Made by a program: the position numbers and the translations under genes
Part shown: positions 19,084 to 28,800 of the stretch, in pieces
Layout: the number at the start of each line of letters is the position of its first letter
How positions within the stretch are numbered: the stretch's first letter is position 1
From: Diacronema lutheri
Taxonomy: Eukaryota > Haptophyta > Pavlovophyceae > Pavlovales > Pavlovaceae
DNA: 64,000 bases
Assembly (NCBI GenBank): GCA_019448385.1
Contig: JAGTXO010000001.1
Span: 2,046,001 to 2,110,000 of the forward strand
Reading direction: 5' to 3'
Notes under the pieces: generated by a model
Told to the model about the DNA's origin: nothing
Databases searched by the model: none
Seen by the model: only the letters and a program-made list of their open reading frames with translations

Positions 19084-20460
19084 CTACCGTCGCACTAAAC
19101 GCTCGAGGATGACGATCCAGCGGGCAAATGTGGGACTGAACGTCTGCCTCCGCGCGTCGACAAGGCGGAGGCGTGCACCGGCCGCCGGCTTTGCAGGCGC
19201 GCACTCGTCGAGCAGCGCATGTATGCCGCGTGGATCGCGCGAATCGTCGCCGCGCACGGGCATGAAGAAAACGAGCCTTCCGCATGGCGCTAGGGCGCGC
19301 TGCGCGAGCCGCAACAAGGCCGTGACGACAAGGGCGACCTGCACTCGAGCCTCGTCGGGTTCTGCCGGCGCGCGCGGAGCGGCAGGCTCGAGAATGGGCG
19401 TGCGCTCCGAGGAGAAGCCCACCTTCATCCCGTACGGCGGGTCGCAAATGATCGCGTCGAACGAGCACGAGTGCACGCCGCCATCGCCGTTCTCGGCCGA
19501 GCGCGCGGCACGCAGGATGTTGGCAACGCGAAAGTCGGGCTGGTGCAGGCCGTACGCCGCGAAGTTGCGCCGCGCACCTGCAAGGGCAGCCGAATCGGTG
19601 TCAAGACCGACCATTCCCGTGGCGCCGAGCACGGCCGCACTGAGCAGAAGGCCGCCCGACCCGCAGCACGGATCGAGCACGCGCGCACCGGGCTGCACGC
19701 GGGCGAGGGAGGCCATCAAAAAGGCGAGCTCGGTCTCCATCGTCGTCGCCACGCGATACGGCCGGTGCTTGAGCGCGCCCAAGGACGCCCGCGAACCGTC
19801 GGCGCGGGCGCGTGCCCGGCGCACCCGCGCCGCCGTCCAGGCCACGAGCAACGCATGCGCCCACGAAGAAGTGGCCCGCCGCGTCGACGAGCAGCGTATC
19901 CGCGACATTCGTGTCCGCACGCGGTGCGCCTGGCAAGCCCACCTCGTCGAGCACAGCCGAGACGGCGCGCCGCATCGACGCCGCCTGCACGCGTGAGAGG
20001 TGCGCACCGACCCTCATGTCCTGAATCGTGAGCTGCTCGGGGGCAAGCGGGGCGCCGGCGGTGAGGACAGCCTCACGCAGCGATGACCCTGAGCCCGTGA
20101 CCGCGTACAGCGAGTGCGTGAGGATGGAGCGCGAGCACGCGCACGCGGCCACCGCGCTCTCCACGCCGTCTACCCAGCACACCGCGCGCGACGCGCACGG
20201 TTGCAATGCCGCGCCGCGCGGTAGCAGCTGCTCGAGTTCGAGCCGAGGCAAGTCAAAGTCACCGCTGGGGTGGAACCCGTGCGTCTGCCGGCTTGGTGGC
20301 TGGAGCACTGCCAGCAGTCGCACCGCAAGCGCTGCGCGGCTCAGGAACGGCGTGCAGGCCAAGATCGTCAGCCGGCGCACAGGTGCTCCGCGCGCCTGGC
20401 GCCGAGCACTGCACCCGTAGCGGCGTCTAGGGCGTTCTGCGTGGCACCCATGGGTGCCAT
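19084..20460 (-). CDS. TRMT11-like tRNA guanosine-N2 methyltransferase
   Basis: Exon 1 is 20381..20460 and the second begins at 20264. The intron (donor GTGCGC, acceptor CCCCAG) joins RRAEHL to GDFDLPRLELEQLL, matching the AQEHLEFRLPE-type N terminus of TRMT11. The C-terminal part has HRPYRVATTMETELAFLMA, the SAM-binding DPCCGSGGLLLSA (DPFxGTG in relatives) and catalytic CDPPYG. The family makes m2G10 in tRNA with TRMT112. Between about 19790 and 19850 the frame shifts by one base. A second short intron is likely, but no clean GT-AG pair of the right length stands out; GTTGCT, GTGGGC and GCGGGT donors with an acceptor at CTCAAG all fit the arithmetic. A sequence error is the alternative. The start ATG lies inside an 18-bp palindrome. 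Confidence 0.72.
20442..20459. repeat. Perfect 18-bp palindrome over the TRMT11-like start
   Basis: tggcacccatgggtgcca reads identically on both strands. It covers codons 1-6 of the minus-strand gene and contains an ATG on each strand. Confidence 0.9.
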
Positions 20461-20482
20461 GGTCGCCGTTCCTGCGTGGAAC

Positions 20483-20523
20483 CCATGGGCGCCGAGCATC
20501 CCCGCTCGCGTCGGCGCCCATGG
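20483..20523. repeat. Perfect 13-bp inverted repeat with 15-nt loop
   Basis: ccatgggcgccga (20483-20495) and tcggcgcccatgg (20511-20523) are exact reverse complements. The pair lies 23 bp upstream of the TRMT11-like ATG and would form a strong hairpin in DNA or in a 5' UTR. Confidence 0.9.
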
Positions 20524-20570
20524 CCGGTGTGAGGTCACTGCGAGGGTTCAGGTTTGAGAATTTTCAATTT

Positions 20571-21610
20571 TCACTTGCCAGACGTCACTGGCTTTGGCAT
20601 CGTCGCGCGCTGCCACTTGACGACGACTTGCACGCCGAGCGCAGCGAAGACGGACGCGATCCCAAGCGCCTCGCCCGCGTTGATCGCGTGGCTGAAGACA
20701 AGGAAGGAGAGGACGACGGAGAAGAGCGTGCGCACCGTGTTGATTGTCGCGAAGACGAGCGCGCCGAACTGCTTGATTGTGTAGAAGATGAAGAGCTGGC
20801 CTGTAGCCGAGCAGACCGAGATCGTCGCGATGTGCAGCGCGCAGTCTGGGTGGCGCGCGAGGAACGCGGGCATCGTGAATGCCTCCGACGTGAGGAGCAG
20901 GCCAAACGCAGTGAAGGTTGCTGAGAAGAGGTTGACTTGCCGCATCATCTGCACAGGCGTGATCGCCGGGTACTCCCTAAACAGCGCCTCCTGCCAGTTG
21001 GACGTGAACGAGTCGAAGGCCATGTACCCGGCGATGAGCACGTACCCGAGCACCTCGGCCTCGACTCCTGCGCTCTCCGTGCCGCCCGCCCGTGGCGCGT
21101 CCGTCGCCTCGTTGAGCTTGAAGGCGAGCACGCCGCCCGTCACCGCGAGTGCGACGAACCAGTCGAGCGGCGGGTAGGCGCGGCGCGTGACGGCGTACCC
21201 CATGAGCATGACGGGCACCATCTTGCACGACTTTGCCAGGACCTGCGTCGGGAACGAGACGTACTTGAGCGCCTCGTACTGGCAGACGGAGGAGAGGATG
21301 TTGGAGGTGGCGCAGTATGAGTAGCGGAATGGCGGCGTGCCGTCCGTCGCGCTCCGCTTGAAGGTGATCATCGCGTCTGCGACGATGAGCGCGACAATCC
21401 GGTTCACGAATACGAGAAACTTTGACGACTTGAAGCGCTCCTCCTCGACTCCGTACGGCCGAGTCATGATCCGTTCTTGCAGCACTGCCCGCCGCGGCAC
21501 GCGCGAGGTCCCGTGCTGCCCGTCACTCGCGCGCGCGACGCGCGCACGTCCGCCCGGCGGGCGCAGCGCGCGGCGCGGCCTGGCGGGGCAGCGCGCGGGC
21601 GGGTTTTTTT

Positions 21611-21654
<44 letters not shown>

Positions 21655-21989
21655 CGGGGGGTTGGGAAGCTGGGGCGGCGCGCACCACCCCAGCACAGGA
21701 AGCTCGCCTGAATGCCAACAATGCAGAAGAGCAGCGTCAAGCCCTTGCTGCGAAACGACTCGGCCGTCGGCGTGGGCGACCCAGCGCACTTCTGCGCCGC
21801 CGCCGGTCTGCTCTCGCCCTCGGCGCGCTTTTCGCTCCCGACCATCGCGCGCGCGAGCGTGCCGAGCCAGTCTGCGCGCAGCTCCCAACGGTAGGCAAGG
21901 GCAAGGCGGACGAAGAAATAGTACGCGCCGAACGATAGCGCGTACGAGCCGACCTCTCCCGCTCTTCCCACCCACGCGTCCATGGCCAT
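20571..21989 (-). CDS. SLC35B2: Adenosine 3'-phospho-5'-phosphosulfate (PAPS) transporter, SLC35B2 type
   Basis: Two exons, 21689..21989 and 20571..21484, 404 residues. The 204-bp intron (donor GTGGTG, acceptor GGGCAG) carries a 42-base homopolymer and joins FLCWG to VLQERIMTRPYG. This is the conserved QASFLxWGxLQERxMTRxY block of Golgi PAPS transporters. Further matches: RIVALIVADAM, RYSYCATSNILSSVCQYEALKYVSFPTQVLAKS (in pieces), MAFDSFTSNWQEALF, and SATGQLFIFYTIKQFGALVF. About ten membrane helices can be seen. The protein brings PAPS into the Golgi for sulfation of glycans. Its presence with a heparanase-like enzyme fits sulfated polysaccharide metabolism. The start is MAMDAWVGR; the divergent PARP gene begins 99 bp away. 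Confidence 0.92.
21613..21654 (+). repeat. 42-base poly-G tract inside the SLC35B2-like intron
   Basis: An uninterrupted G run, preceded on the + strand by nine T. On the transcribed strand it is poly-C followed by poly-A, about 130 nt before the 3' splice site. Confidence 0.9.
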
Positions 21990-22088
21990 GTGGTCTTGGC
22001 GCGCAAAATAATTCAGCCCACACAACTCGGAAAAATCGGGAGCGGCTTTGAAGATCGACGGGTCAGAGGTGGACGAGTCCAACGGGGC

Positions 22089-23138
22089 ATGGCGAAGCGG
22101 CCCGCTGTGATTGACCTCGACCTGGAGATGGACGAGGAGCGCCCCGCAGCGCTCGCTCCTGAGCAGGACCGCTCGGCCGCGCGCCAAGAACCTGTCGTTG
22201 CAGGCGGTGGCTCAGCGGCGCGCCGTCGGCCTGTGCAGGCGTCACCGCATGGCAAGGCGGCCGCTGCGCAGCAGCCGCACGCGCCCATCGACCTGTGCAG
22301 CGAGGAGCTCGACGACGCCGCGGTTTGCCTCGTCATCGACCTATTGGAGGACGAGGACTGCGCGCCGGCCGACGTCATCGACCTGACGGCGGACGACGCG
22401 TCGCTTGCGAAGCAAATGCAGCGCGCGTTCAACGCGGCGATCGACCTGACGGCAAGCGACGGCACGGACGAGATGGACCTGCTCCTCGCCTACCGCACGG
22501 GAGTCGACCGCTTTCTTAGTGAGCACGCGGTGCAGTATGGCTTTCGCGTGCGCGAGGTCGTGCACAACAAGCATTCGCGCCCCGGCACGCCGCTCTACTC
22601 GCGCTTCTATGACGCATACAGAAAGTGCAGGGACAAGTCGATCAAGCTGGTCTTCCACGGGACGAGTGAGAGGAACATCGCCGCGATCCTTGAGAAGTCT
22701 CTCGACCCAACGAAGCGTGGCCAGAACGGGCAGGCGCTCGGCTCGGGCGAGTATTTTGCCGAAGACCCGATCATCTCGCTCCCGTACATGAAGGGCGGGC
22801 GCAAGATTCTCGTCTTTGCGGTCATCATGGACAAGTCGGGCCTGCGCGCGCACAACTCGCAGGGCATCCTGGTCTGCCACAACCCGTCCCACCACCTGCC
22901 GCTCGCCGTCGTCACGCTGGACAACCACTCGCATCTCGCGAGCGCGCAGGCGATGGCCGGGCTGCTGCCGCCCCAAGGCAACCTCGGCATGCCGGGGGCC
23001 TCCTTCATGCGAAACGCCGCGGCGCAGCTCGCCACGATGATAGGCCGAGCGCCCTGGTTGCAGCCGATGCCTGCGCCTCGCCCAGCGCCCGTGCGCGCGC
23101 CGCGAGCGAAAAAAGGAAGGTGGCGCAAGCGACGCTGA
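22089..23138 (+). CDS. PARP-domain ADP-ribosyltransferase with tandem SUMO-interacting-like motifs
   Basis: 349 residues, single exon, start MAKRPAVIDLD. The N-terminal 125 residues are acidic and hold five short hydrophobic-acidic motifs: VIDLDLE (about residue 7), PIDLCSEE (65), VIDLLEDED (82), VIDLTADD (96) and AIDLTASD (116). VIDLT followed by acidic residues is the classic SUMO-interacting motif. Residues about 150-290 are a PARP catalytic domain: VFHGTSERNIAAIL (His of H-Y-E), GSGEYFAEDP (Tyr) and a last strand CHNPSHHLPLAVVTL. The usual Glu is not at the expected place in that strand, as in mono-ADP-ribosyltransferases. The C terminus is Pro/Arg/Lys rich and basic, resembling a nuclear localisation signal. 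Nuclear SUMO-directed mono-ADP-ribosylation is an inference. Confidence 0.85.
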   Translation: MAKRPAVIDLDLEMDEERPAALAPEQDRSAARQEPVVAGGGSAARRRPVQASPHGKAAAAQQPHAPIDLCSEELDDAAVCLVIDLLEDEDCAPADVIDLTADDASLAKQMQRAFNAAIDLTASDGTDEMDLLLAYRTGVDRFLSEHAVQYGFRVREVVHNKHSRPGTPLYSRFYDAYRKCRDKSIKLVFHGTSERNIAAILEKSLDPTKRGQNGQALGSGEYFAEDPIISLPYMKGGRKILVFAVIMDKSGLRAHNSQGILVCHNPSHHLPLAVVTLDNHSHLASAQAMAGLLPPQGNLGMPGASFMRNAAAQLATMIGRAPWLQPMPAPRPAPVRAPRAKKGRWRKRR

Positions 23139-23280
23139 GTGGCGGCATTGCTCAGAGAAGCCCCCAGATGGCGGTTGGGCGGCTGGGTGGGAGGCAGGCC
23201 TGATGGAGGGACCAACGGACATCGATGATCGCTTGCGATGGATCAAACCACACGCGCGCGTGCGCAGTCTCGCTTAGAAC

Positions 23281-24743
23281 TTAGAAATTGGCATCTTGTC
23301 CGAACTCGGGCGCCTCCGCCTCCAGGAATTTGAGCGTCGTGCCGACCTGCGCCTTCCAGCTCTGCAGCAGCTCCGCCATGTTGGCCACCTGCGCAGATGT
23401 GAGCACGCGCGGCTGCACCCAGCTGACAGTGACGAGCTGCTCGATCTCGTCAATCACGCCGCGGATGAGCCCCAGCGACATGGCGCGCATCAGCAGCAAT
23501 TCCACCTGCGCACGGCGGCGCCGGTTGGCGCGGCGCGCGTGCGCGTTGGCGCGTGAGCGCGTGCGCTGTGGTGCGGTGCGTGCATCGGCGGCGGGCTCGA
23601 GCCCGGCTGCCGCGCGCACCTCTACGAGCGGCAGGCGCGTGCGCTGCGCGACGAGCTCAAACGTGAGCGTGTGGTCTGCGCCGGGCCCGACGTGCGAGAA
23701 GACGAGCTCCATCAAGCTCATCAGCGCGATCTTCTCCTTGAGAAAAGCGGCGTGCGCGACAAGCGCCGGCTGCGCCTCAAGCTGCGCGCGGTGCGCTCCA
23801 ATCAGCTGCTCGTACATCTCAATATCGCCCGCGTTGAAGACGCGCAACACCTGCGCGAGCCAAGCATGCTCGGTGCTCTCGAGCCGCGCGACGACGGGGT
23901 GCTGCAGCAGCTCGCCAAAGTTGTAGACCGACTTGGCGACGAGCGCGGCGAGGCCGAGGTCGAAGGAGAGCGTAAGCGCGTCCGCTGGCGCCATCTTGTC
24001 GAGCGGCTGGTACGAGAGGAGAAGGAGCGCCGACTTGTAAAACTGAGTCGCCGGCCCCTGCAGCTGCTCGTGCGAGCGGCGCGCGGGGGGGGGGGGGGGG
24101 GGGGGGGGGGGGCGTGGGCGGCGCACGGGCGTGGCGAGTAAAGCTAGGCACGCTTAGGCGCGGCCCCAGCGCCAGCTGGCGCGCACCGTCGGCGCCGCGA
24201 CGCTCGACGAGGGGGTGCGGGTGCCTAGCGCACCTTGAAGTACTGCGCGAGGGTGGTGTAATAGGCGACGTGGATGTCTGCGTCGATGCCGGCGAGCGCG
24301 TCAATCGTGACCTGCGCCTCGTCGAGCAGCTCCTTGCAACCGGCCACGTCGCCCGCCTTGAGCTTGAGCCGCGCGACCTCTGCCTTGCAGAGCGTGACCG
24401 CTTCCTGGTCGGCCGCAACCTTCGCGAGCAGCGACGTGACGAACATGGTGGCTCGCTCGGTGGGGAAGAAGCGCGCGATGGCAACCACGAGCTTGGAGAG
24501 CGAAAGCGAGTTCATCTTCCCCTCAAAGTGCCGGATGAAGTGCTCGTAGAGCTGCGCGAGCTCGTCGCCGTCGGTCCCCTGCAGCCTCGGCTGCGCGACA
24601 AACGCCGTGATCGCGAGCGTGAGCTGATGCCACAGTTTGCGCGTGTACAGCTCCTCCATCCGCGTGTACTCGTCCGCCACATCCGCGTGCACCTCGCGCT
24701 GCGCGCGCAGGAACGTCGCTATTTCCGCCGCGACGGTCGCCAT
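23281..24743 (-). CDS. PSMD13: 26S proteasome lid subunit RPN9/PSMD13
   Basis: Three exons: 24234..24743, 23620..24057, 23281..23505; 390 residues, close to human PSMD13 (376). Both donors are GTGCGC; all junctions are phase 0 and lie at YFK/GPATQFYKSA and LVE/VELLLMRAM. The N-terminal half is helical-repeat (KLWHQLTLAITAFV.., FIRHFEGKMNSLSLSKLVVAIAR). The C-terminal PCI winged helix ends with VSWVQPRVLTSAQVANMAELLQSW, matching the RPN9 signature VSWVQPRVL. It is a scaffolding part of the proteasome lid. The first intron holds a 28-base poly-G tract (poly-C on the sense strand). Confidence 0.93.
24085..24112 (+). repeat. 28-base poly-G tract in PSMD13 intron 1
   Basis: Uninterrupted G run. 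On the sense strand it is poly-C, ending about 27 nt before the 3' splice site at 24058, so it could serve as an extreme polypyrimidine tract. Confidence 0.9.
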
Positions 24744-24884
24744 CTCACAACGATGCGCGGCGCCGCGCAGCGCGCGCTGCCTCTTGTCGGGAGTGCGGCG
24801 GACAGGTGGCACGTTATCGGGAAAAGGGAACCCCCTTGTCGGAACAGTCCGCAGGTTCAAAATGGCTTGCAGCTAACACGCACA
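24744..24884. promoter_or_regulatory. 141-bp divergent interval (PSMD13 / giant coiled-coil gene) with a possible uORF
   Basis: Contains a five-codon ATG frame (24862-24876: Met-Ala-Cys-Ser-stop) ending 8 nt before the ATG of the right-hand gene. It would act as an upstream ORF if transcription starts before it. An imperfect complementary pair (cttgtcggga / gggaacccccttgtcgg) is also visible; its meaning is unknown. Confidence 0.35.
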
Positions 24885-25838
24885 ATGTTCCTCGCCGAAG
24901 GCGCGCCCGCCGTCGCGACGCTGGTTGAGCGCGTCGGTGGCGCGCAGGGGTGCAACGAGCGGCTGCTTCAAGCAGTTTCCAAGCTCCTGCTTGCCGTCTC
25001 GCGCGCGCAGCCCCCCGCTGGCGCCGACGTGCTCGCGCAGGCGGAGCTCGCTTTCAAGAGCGCGCGCGAGCTTGACACGGTGTGGGTGCCGTCGCTGATC
25101 AAGAGCGCCAGTGAGTGCCGCCGAGCCCTCGCCGACGACGGCGCCACGCGCTCGCCCGCCGTTGCCGCCGCGCAGGCCGTTAACGGCGCGGAGGCGCACC
25201 GGCTGCGCGCTGAGCTCGCGCACGCGATCGCAGACGGCGACCGGCTTCGCGCACGGCTCGCGCAGCTCGAGGCGCGAAACGTCGAGCTAGGCGCGGCGGT
25301 GGAGCAGCAGTTCGCGCTTTCGCACCGTCTCGGCGCCGCCGAGCGCGCGACCATCCCCGGCCACGCCTCGCCGGCCAGCGCCGCGCTCGAGCGCGCTCTC
25401 GGCCGCGCGCAGGCGTGCGCGACGCGGCTGATTGAGGAGCAGCTGGCCGCGCTGCAGGCGGCCAAGGCGGGCGAGGCTGAGGCGCTCGAGCGCACGGCGA
25501 GCGCCAGCCTCGAGCGAGCGCGTCAACTCCACGCCGTCTGGCTTCCCGAGCTGAGCGCGGCGGTGCGCCAGGCGGAGGCGGCGAATGGCGCGTCGCCGAC
25601 CGCACGCGCGGTCGCGTCCGGCACGCGCAAGGACGGGTCGAGCATGAGCGGCGCGGTGGCGGGGCTCGGCCGCTCGACGGAGCAGCTCGTGCGCGAGCTG
25701 CGCAACGTGCGCGCCCTCATCGACGCGCGCGCCAGCGCGCGCGAGCTCGGCGACCAGCTCGACCTGACACTCAACCTAGCACGCGAGTTGGGGCTTGCGT
25801 GGCTGCCGAGACTAAATGCCGCGTGCGCCGTCTGGCGC

Positions 25839-25872
<34 letters not shown>

Positions 25873-28800
25873 GCGGCGAGAGCGGCGCGGTACGCGGCGC
25901 GCGCGCAGACGAGGGCGCGCGCGCCCTGGCCGCCGCGCACGCCGCGCTCGCCGACTCGCAGCGCGAGCGCGCCGTCATGGCGGAGAAAACCGGCGCGCTC
26001 CTCGCACGCGCCGAGCGCGCCGAGCGCGCCGCGCCTGCGCTCATCGCGTCGGACGGCGCGGTGATGGAGGCGAAGGTGGCGGAGCTGGCGGCAGAACTGC
26101 GTGCCGAGCGCGCGCGCGCCACGTCCGCCTTCGACGCGCGCGCGCTCGCCGAGGCGGACTGGGCGCGCGAGCGGCAGGGCTTCGCGCAGCAAATCACCGC
26201 AGCTGAGTCGCGTGCGCTCGCCGCTTCGCGCGCGCTCGACGACGAGCGCGCCGAGCGCCGATCGGACGCGCGGATGCGGCAGGTACACGCTGAGGTGGCC
26301 GAGACTTCCGCGCGGCTCGCGCGCCAGGCTGCCGAGCACGATAATGCGCTCGCCGCGCTCTGGCGCGAGCAGGTCGAGCCCGCAGCCGAGCGCGAGCGCG
26401 CGGCGCGCGACGAGGCGGCGCGCGCGCGCACGGCGACGCGCGCGGCGCTCGCGCAGCTCGATGATTCTGAGTCCAAGCTGCGCGAGGCGCTCGACCAGGC
26501 CAGCGCGCTGCGCGCGCAGCTCGCGCGCCGTGACGAGACCGCCGCGTCCCGCACAGGCGCGGGCAACGGCGACGCGCCGGCGCGCGCGCAGCCCGGCGCG
26601 CGCTCAGACGCGGACGCGCGCGAGCGGTCGTCGCTCGAGTTCGCGGCGACGGTCTCGGAGCGCGAGCTCTCGGCGGCGCGCGCCGAGGTGCGCGCGCTCG
26701 GCGCGCGGCTCGCAGCGTCGGAGGGCGCGCGGCTGCGCGCCGAGCTGGGCGCGCGCGAGGCGCGCGAGGAGGCGGCGGTCCGCGCCGCCGAGGCGATCGA
26801 AGCCGCGCAACGTGACGCAGCGCGCCGCGCGCACAAGCTGCGCGCCTCGGCCGCAGCCGAGCTCGCGGCGGCGACCGCCGAGCTCGCCGACGCCGAGCGG
26901 CGGCACGGCCAGGAGCTCGCCGCGCTCCGCATCGACGGTGCGCTGCCGGCCGACGGCGGCGCGGACGGCGTCGGCGCGGCGGCGGCGGCCGCCGCCGTCG
27001 AGCTGCGCGCGCGGCTCGCGCGCGAGGAGGCGGAGGCGGCCGTGTTGCGCTCGCGCCTCGACGTGGCTGAGGCGGCGCTTGCGCGCGAGCGCGGCCGCGG
27101 CGCGCCCTCGCCCGCCGCGCCACGCGCAGCATCACCGCACGGCCGCGCGACGTCGCCGCTCGGCCGCGCCGCGTCGCCCGGCCGCGCGACGTCGCCGGCG
27201 GGCTCGGCGCGCGCGCGCTCGCCATCGCGGCATGGCGGCGGCGTTGCGCTGCTCCTCTCTCGCTCGGCGAGCGAGTCCGGCTGCGGCCCCTTGAGCGGCG
27301 AGTCCGAGCCGGCGTCGCCGCGTACCTTCTCGGCGCAAGTCTTTGAGCAGCCGACCCGCGAGGGCGCCGCGCTGCTCGAAGATCTCGAGTCACTCGAGAC
27401 GTCGCTCAGCGCGCTGCTCGGCGCGTCGTATGCGGGCGCACAGCCGCTCGCGCCCGCTGCGCGCGCTGCCGGCCGAGCCGACGCGCCGCACGGCGGCGCG
27501 GGCGCGCAATTCGAGCGCGCGCGCGCCAACGCGGCCGGCTGGCGAGCGCGCGCCGCGGGCGAGCGCGACGACGTGGACGCGGACGCGGCGAGCAGCCGAG
27601 CGGACAGCGCGCCGGACCTGGGCGAGCGCGTCTTCGCGGCCGCCGCGGCCGCGGCTGGCGCGGTCGCCGCGCGCGACGCGGCGCGTGGCGGCTCGACGAC
27701 GGCAGAACTCGAGCTGCGCAGGCTGCACGCGCAGCTGCTTGCCGCGTCCGCTGAGCGGGACGCGGCGTTGCGCCAAGCGGGCGAAGCATCGGAACGCGCG
27801 GCGCGTGCGGCGGAGGAGGCGGAGCGCCTCGCCGCGCAGCGCGACGAGGCGGAGCGCAACGCGACCGAGACGCGTGCCAACGTCGCGCAGGCGCTCGACG
27901 GCGCCCTCGGCGCGGCGCTCACCAAGGCGCACGCCGACGCCGAGGACGCGCTGCTCCGCGCGGAAGAGCGGCACCTCGCCGAGCTCGACGAGCAGTACGC
28001 GGCGGTCGAGGCGCGCGCGACCGAGGCCGAGGCCGCCAACGCGCGCGCGCGCAACGCGCTGCGCGCGCAGGCCGACGCGGCGAGCGCGGACGCGGCCGAC
28101 GCGCGCGCGTACGCCGAGCGGTGCCGCGCGGCGCTCGCGACCGCCGAGCTGAGGCTGCGCGAGCTGGGCGTGGACGAGCGCGAGCGCGCGCACGATGACG
28201 GCGGCACGGCCGGCGGCGCGCTCACGCAGGTTGTCGACGCGGCGGCCGCGCGGCTCGACGCGCTCGCGTCGTCCGCGCTTGAGCCCTTGCAGGCGGCTCT
28301 CGGCGAGGCGGCCGAGCGCGCGGCGGCGCTCGAGGCGGAGGTGGCGCGCGTGGCGGCGGTTGCGGACGCCACGTCGGAGGTGTGGTCGTTCACGCAGAGC
28401 GTCGGCGTGCATGCCCTCCTCTGCGAGCAGTGGCTCATCGGCGCGCTCGCCGACGAGGTCGGGCGCGCGCGCGCGCCCGTCGGGCCGCGCGCGCGCGCGC
28501 CGCCCGCCGCCGCCCTCGTCGCCGCCGCCGCCGGCGCTGCCGCTGCAGCGGGCGCTCGCGGCGGCGGCGGCGGCGGCTGGGCGACGGGCGCGCCGCCCGG
28601 CCGATCGCACTTTGCCGACTCGCTCGCCGTGCCCGAGCCGCCCACCGACGCGCGCGCCGCCGCGCTCGCGGCGCTGAGCGTCACGACGCCGGCCGCGCTC
28701 GCGCGAGCGTTTGGCGAGAGCGAGGAGGCGGTAGCGCGCGCTGCGGCGCGCGGCGCGGCGGTGCGCGGCGCCTCGCCGCCGCGCGAGGCGCGCGAGGCGC

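Noticed and set aside
20461-20521. Upstream ATG at 20521 as the TRMT11-like start
   Set aside because: The peptide from there is low-complexity; the 20460 start with an intron gives the conserved EHL..DLPRLELEQLL N terminus.
21613-21654. Poly-proline peptide in the SLC35B2-like frame
   Set aside because: The frame is open across the poly-C tract, but splicing GTGGTG..GGGCAG restores a strongly conserved transporter motif, so the tract is intronic.
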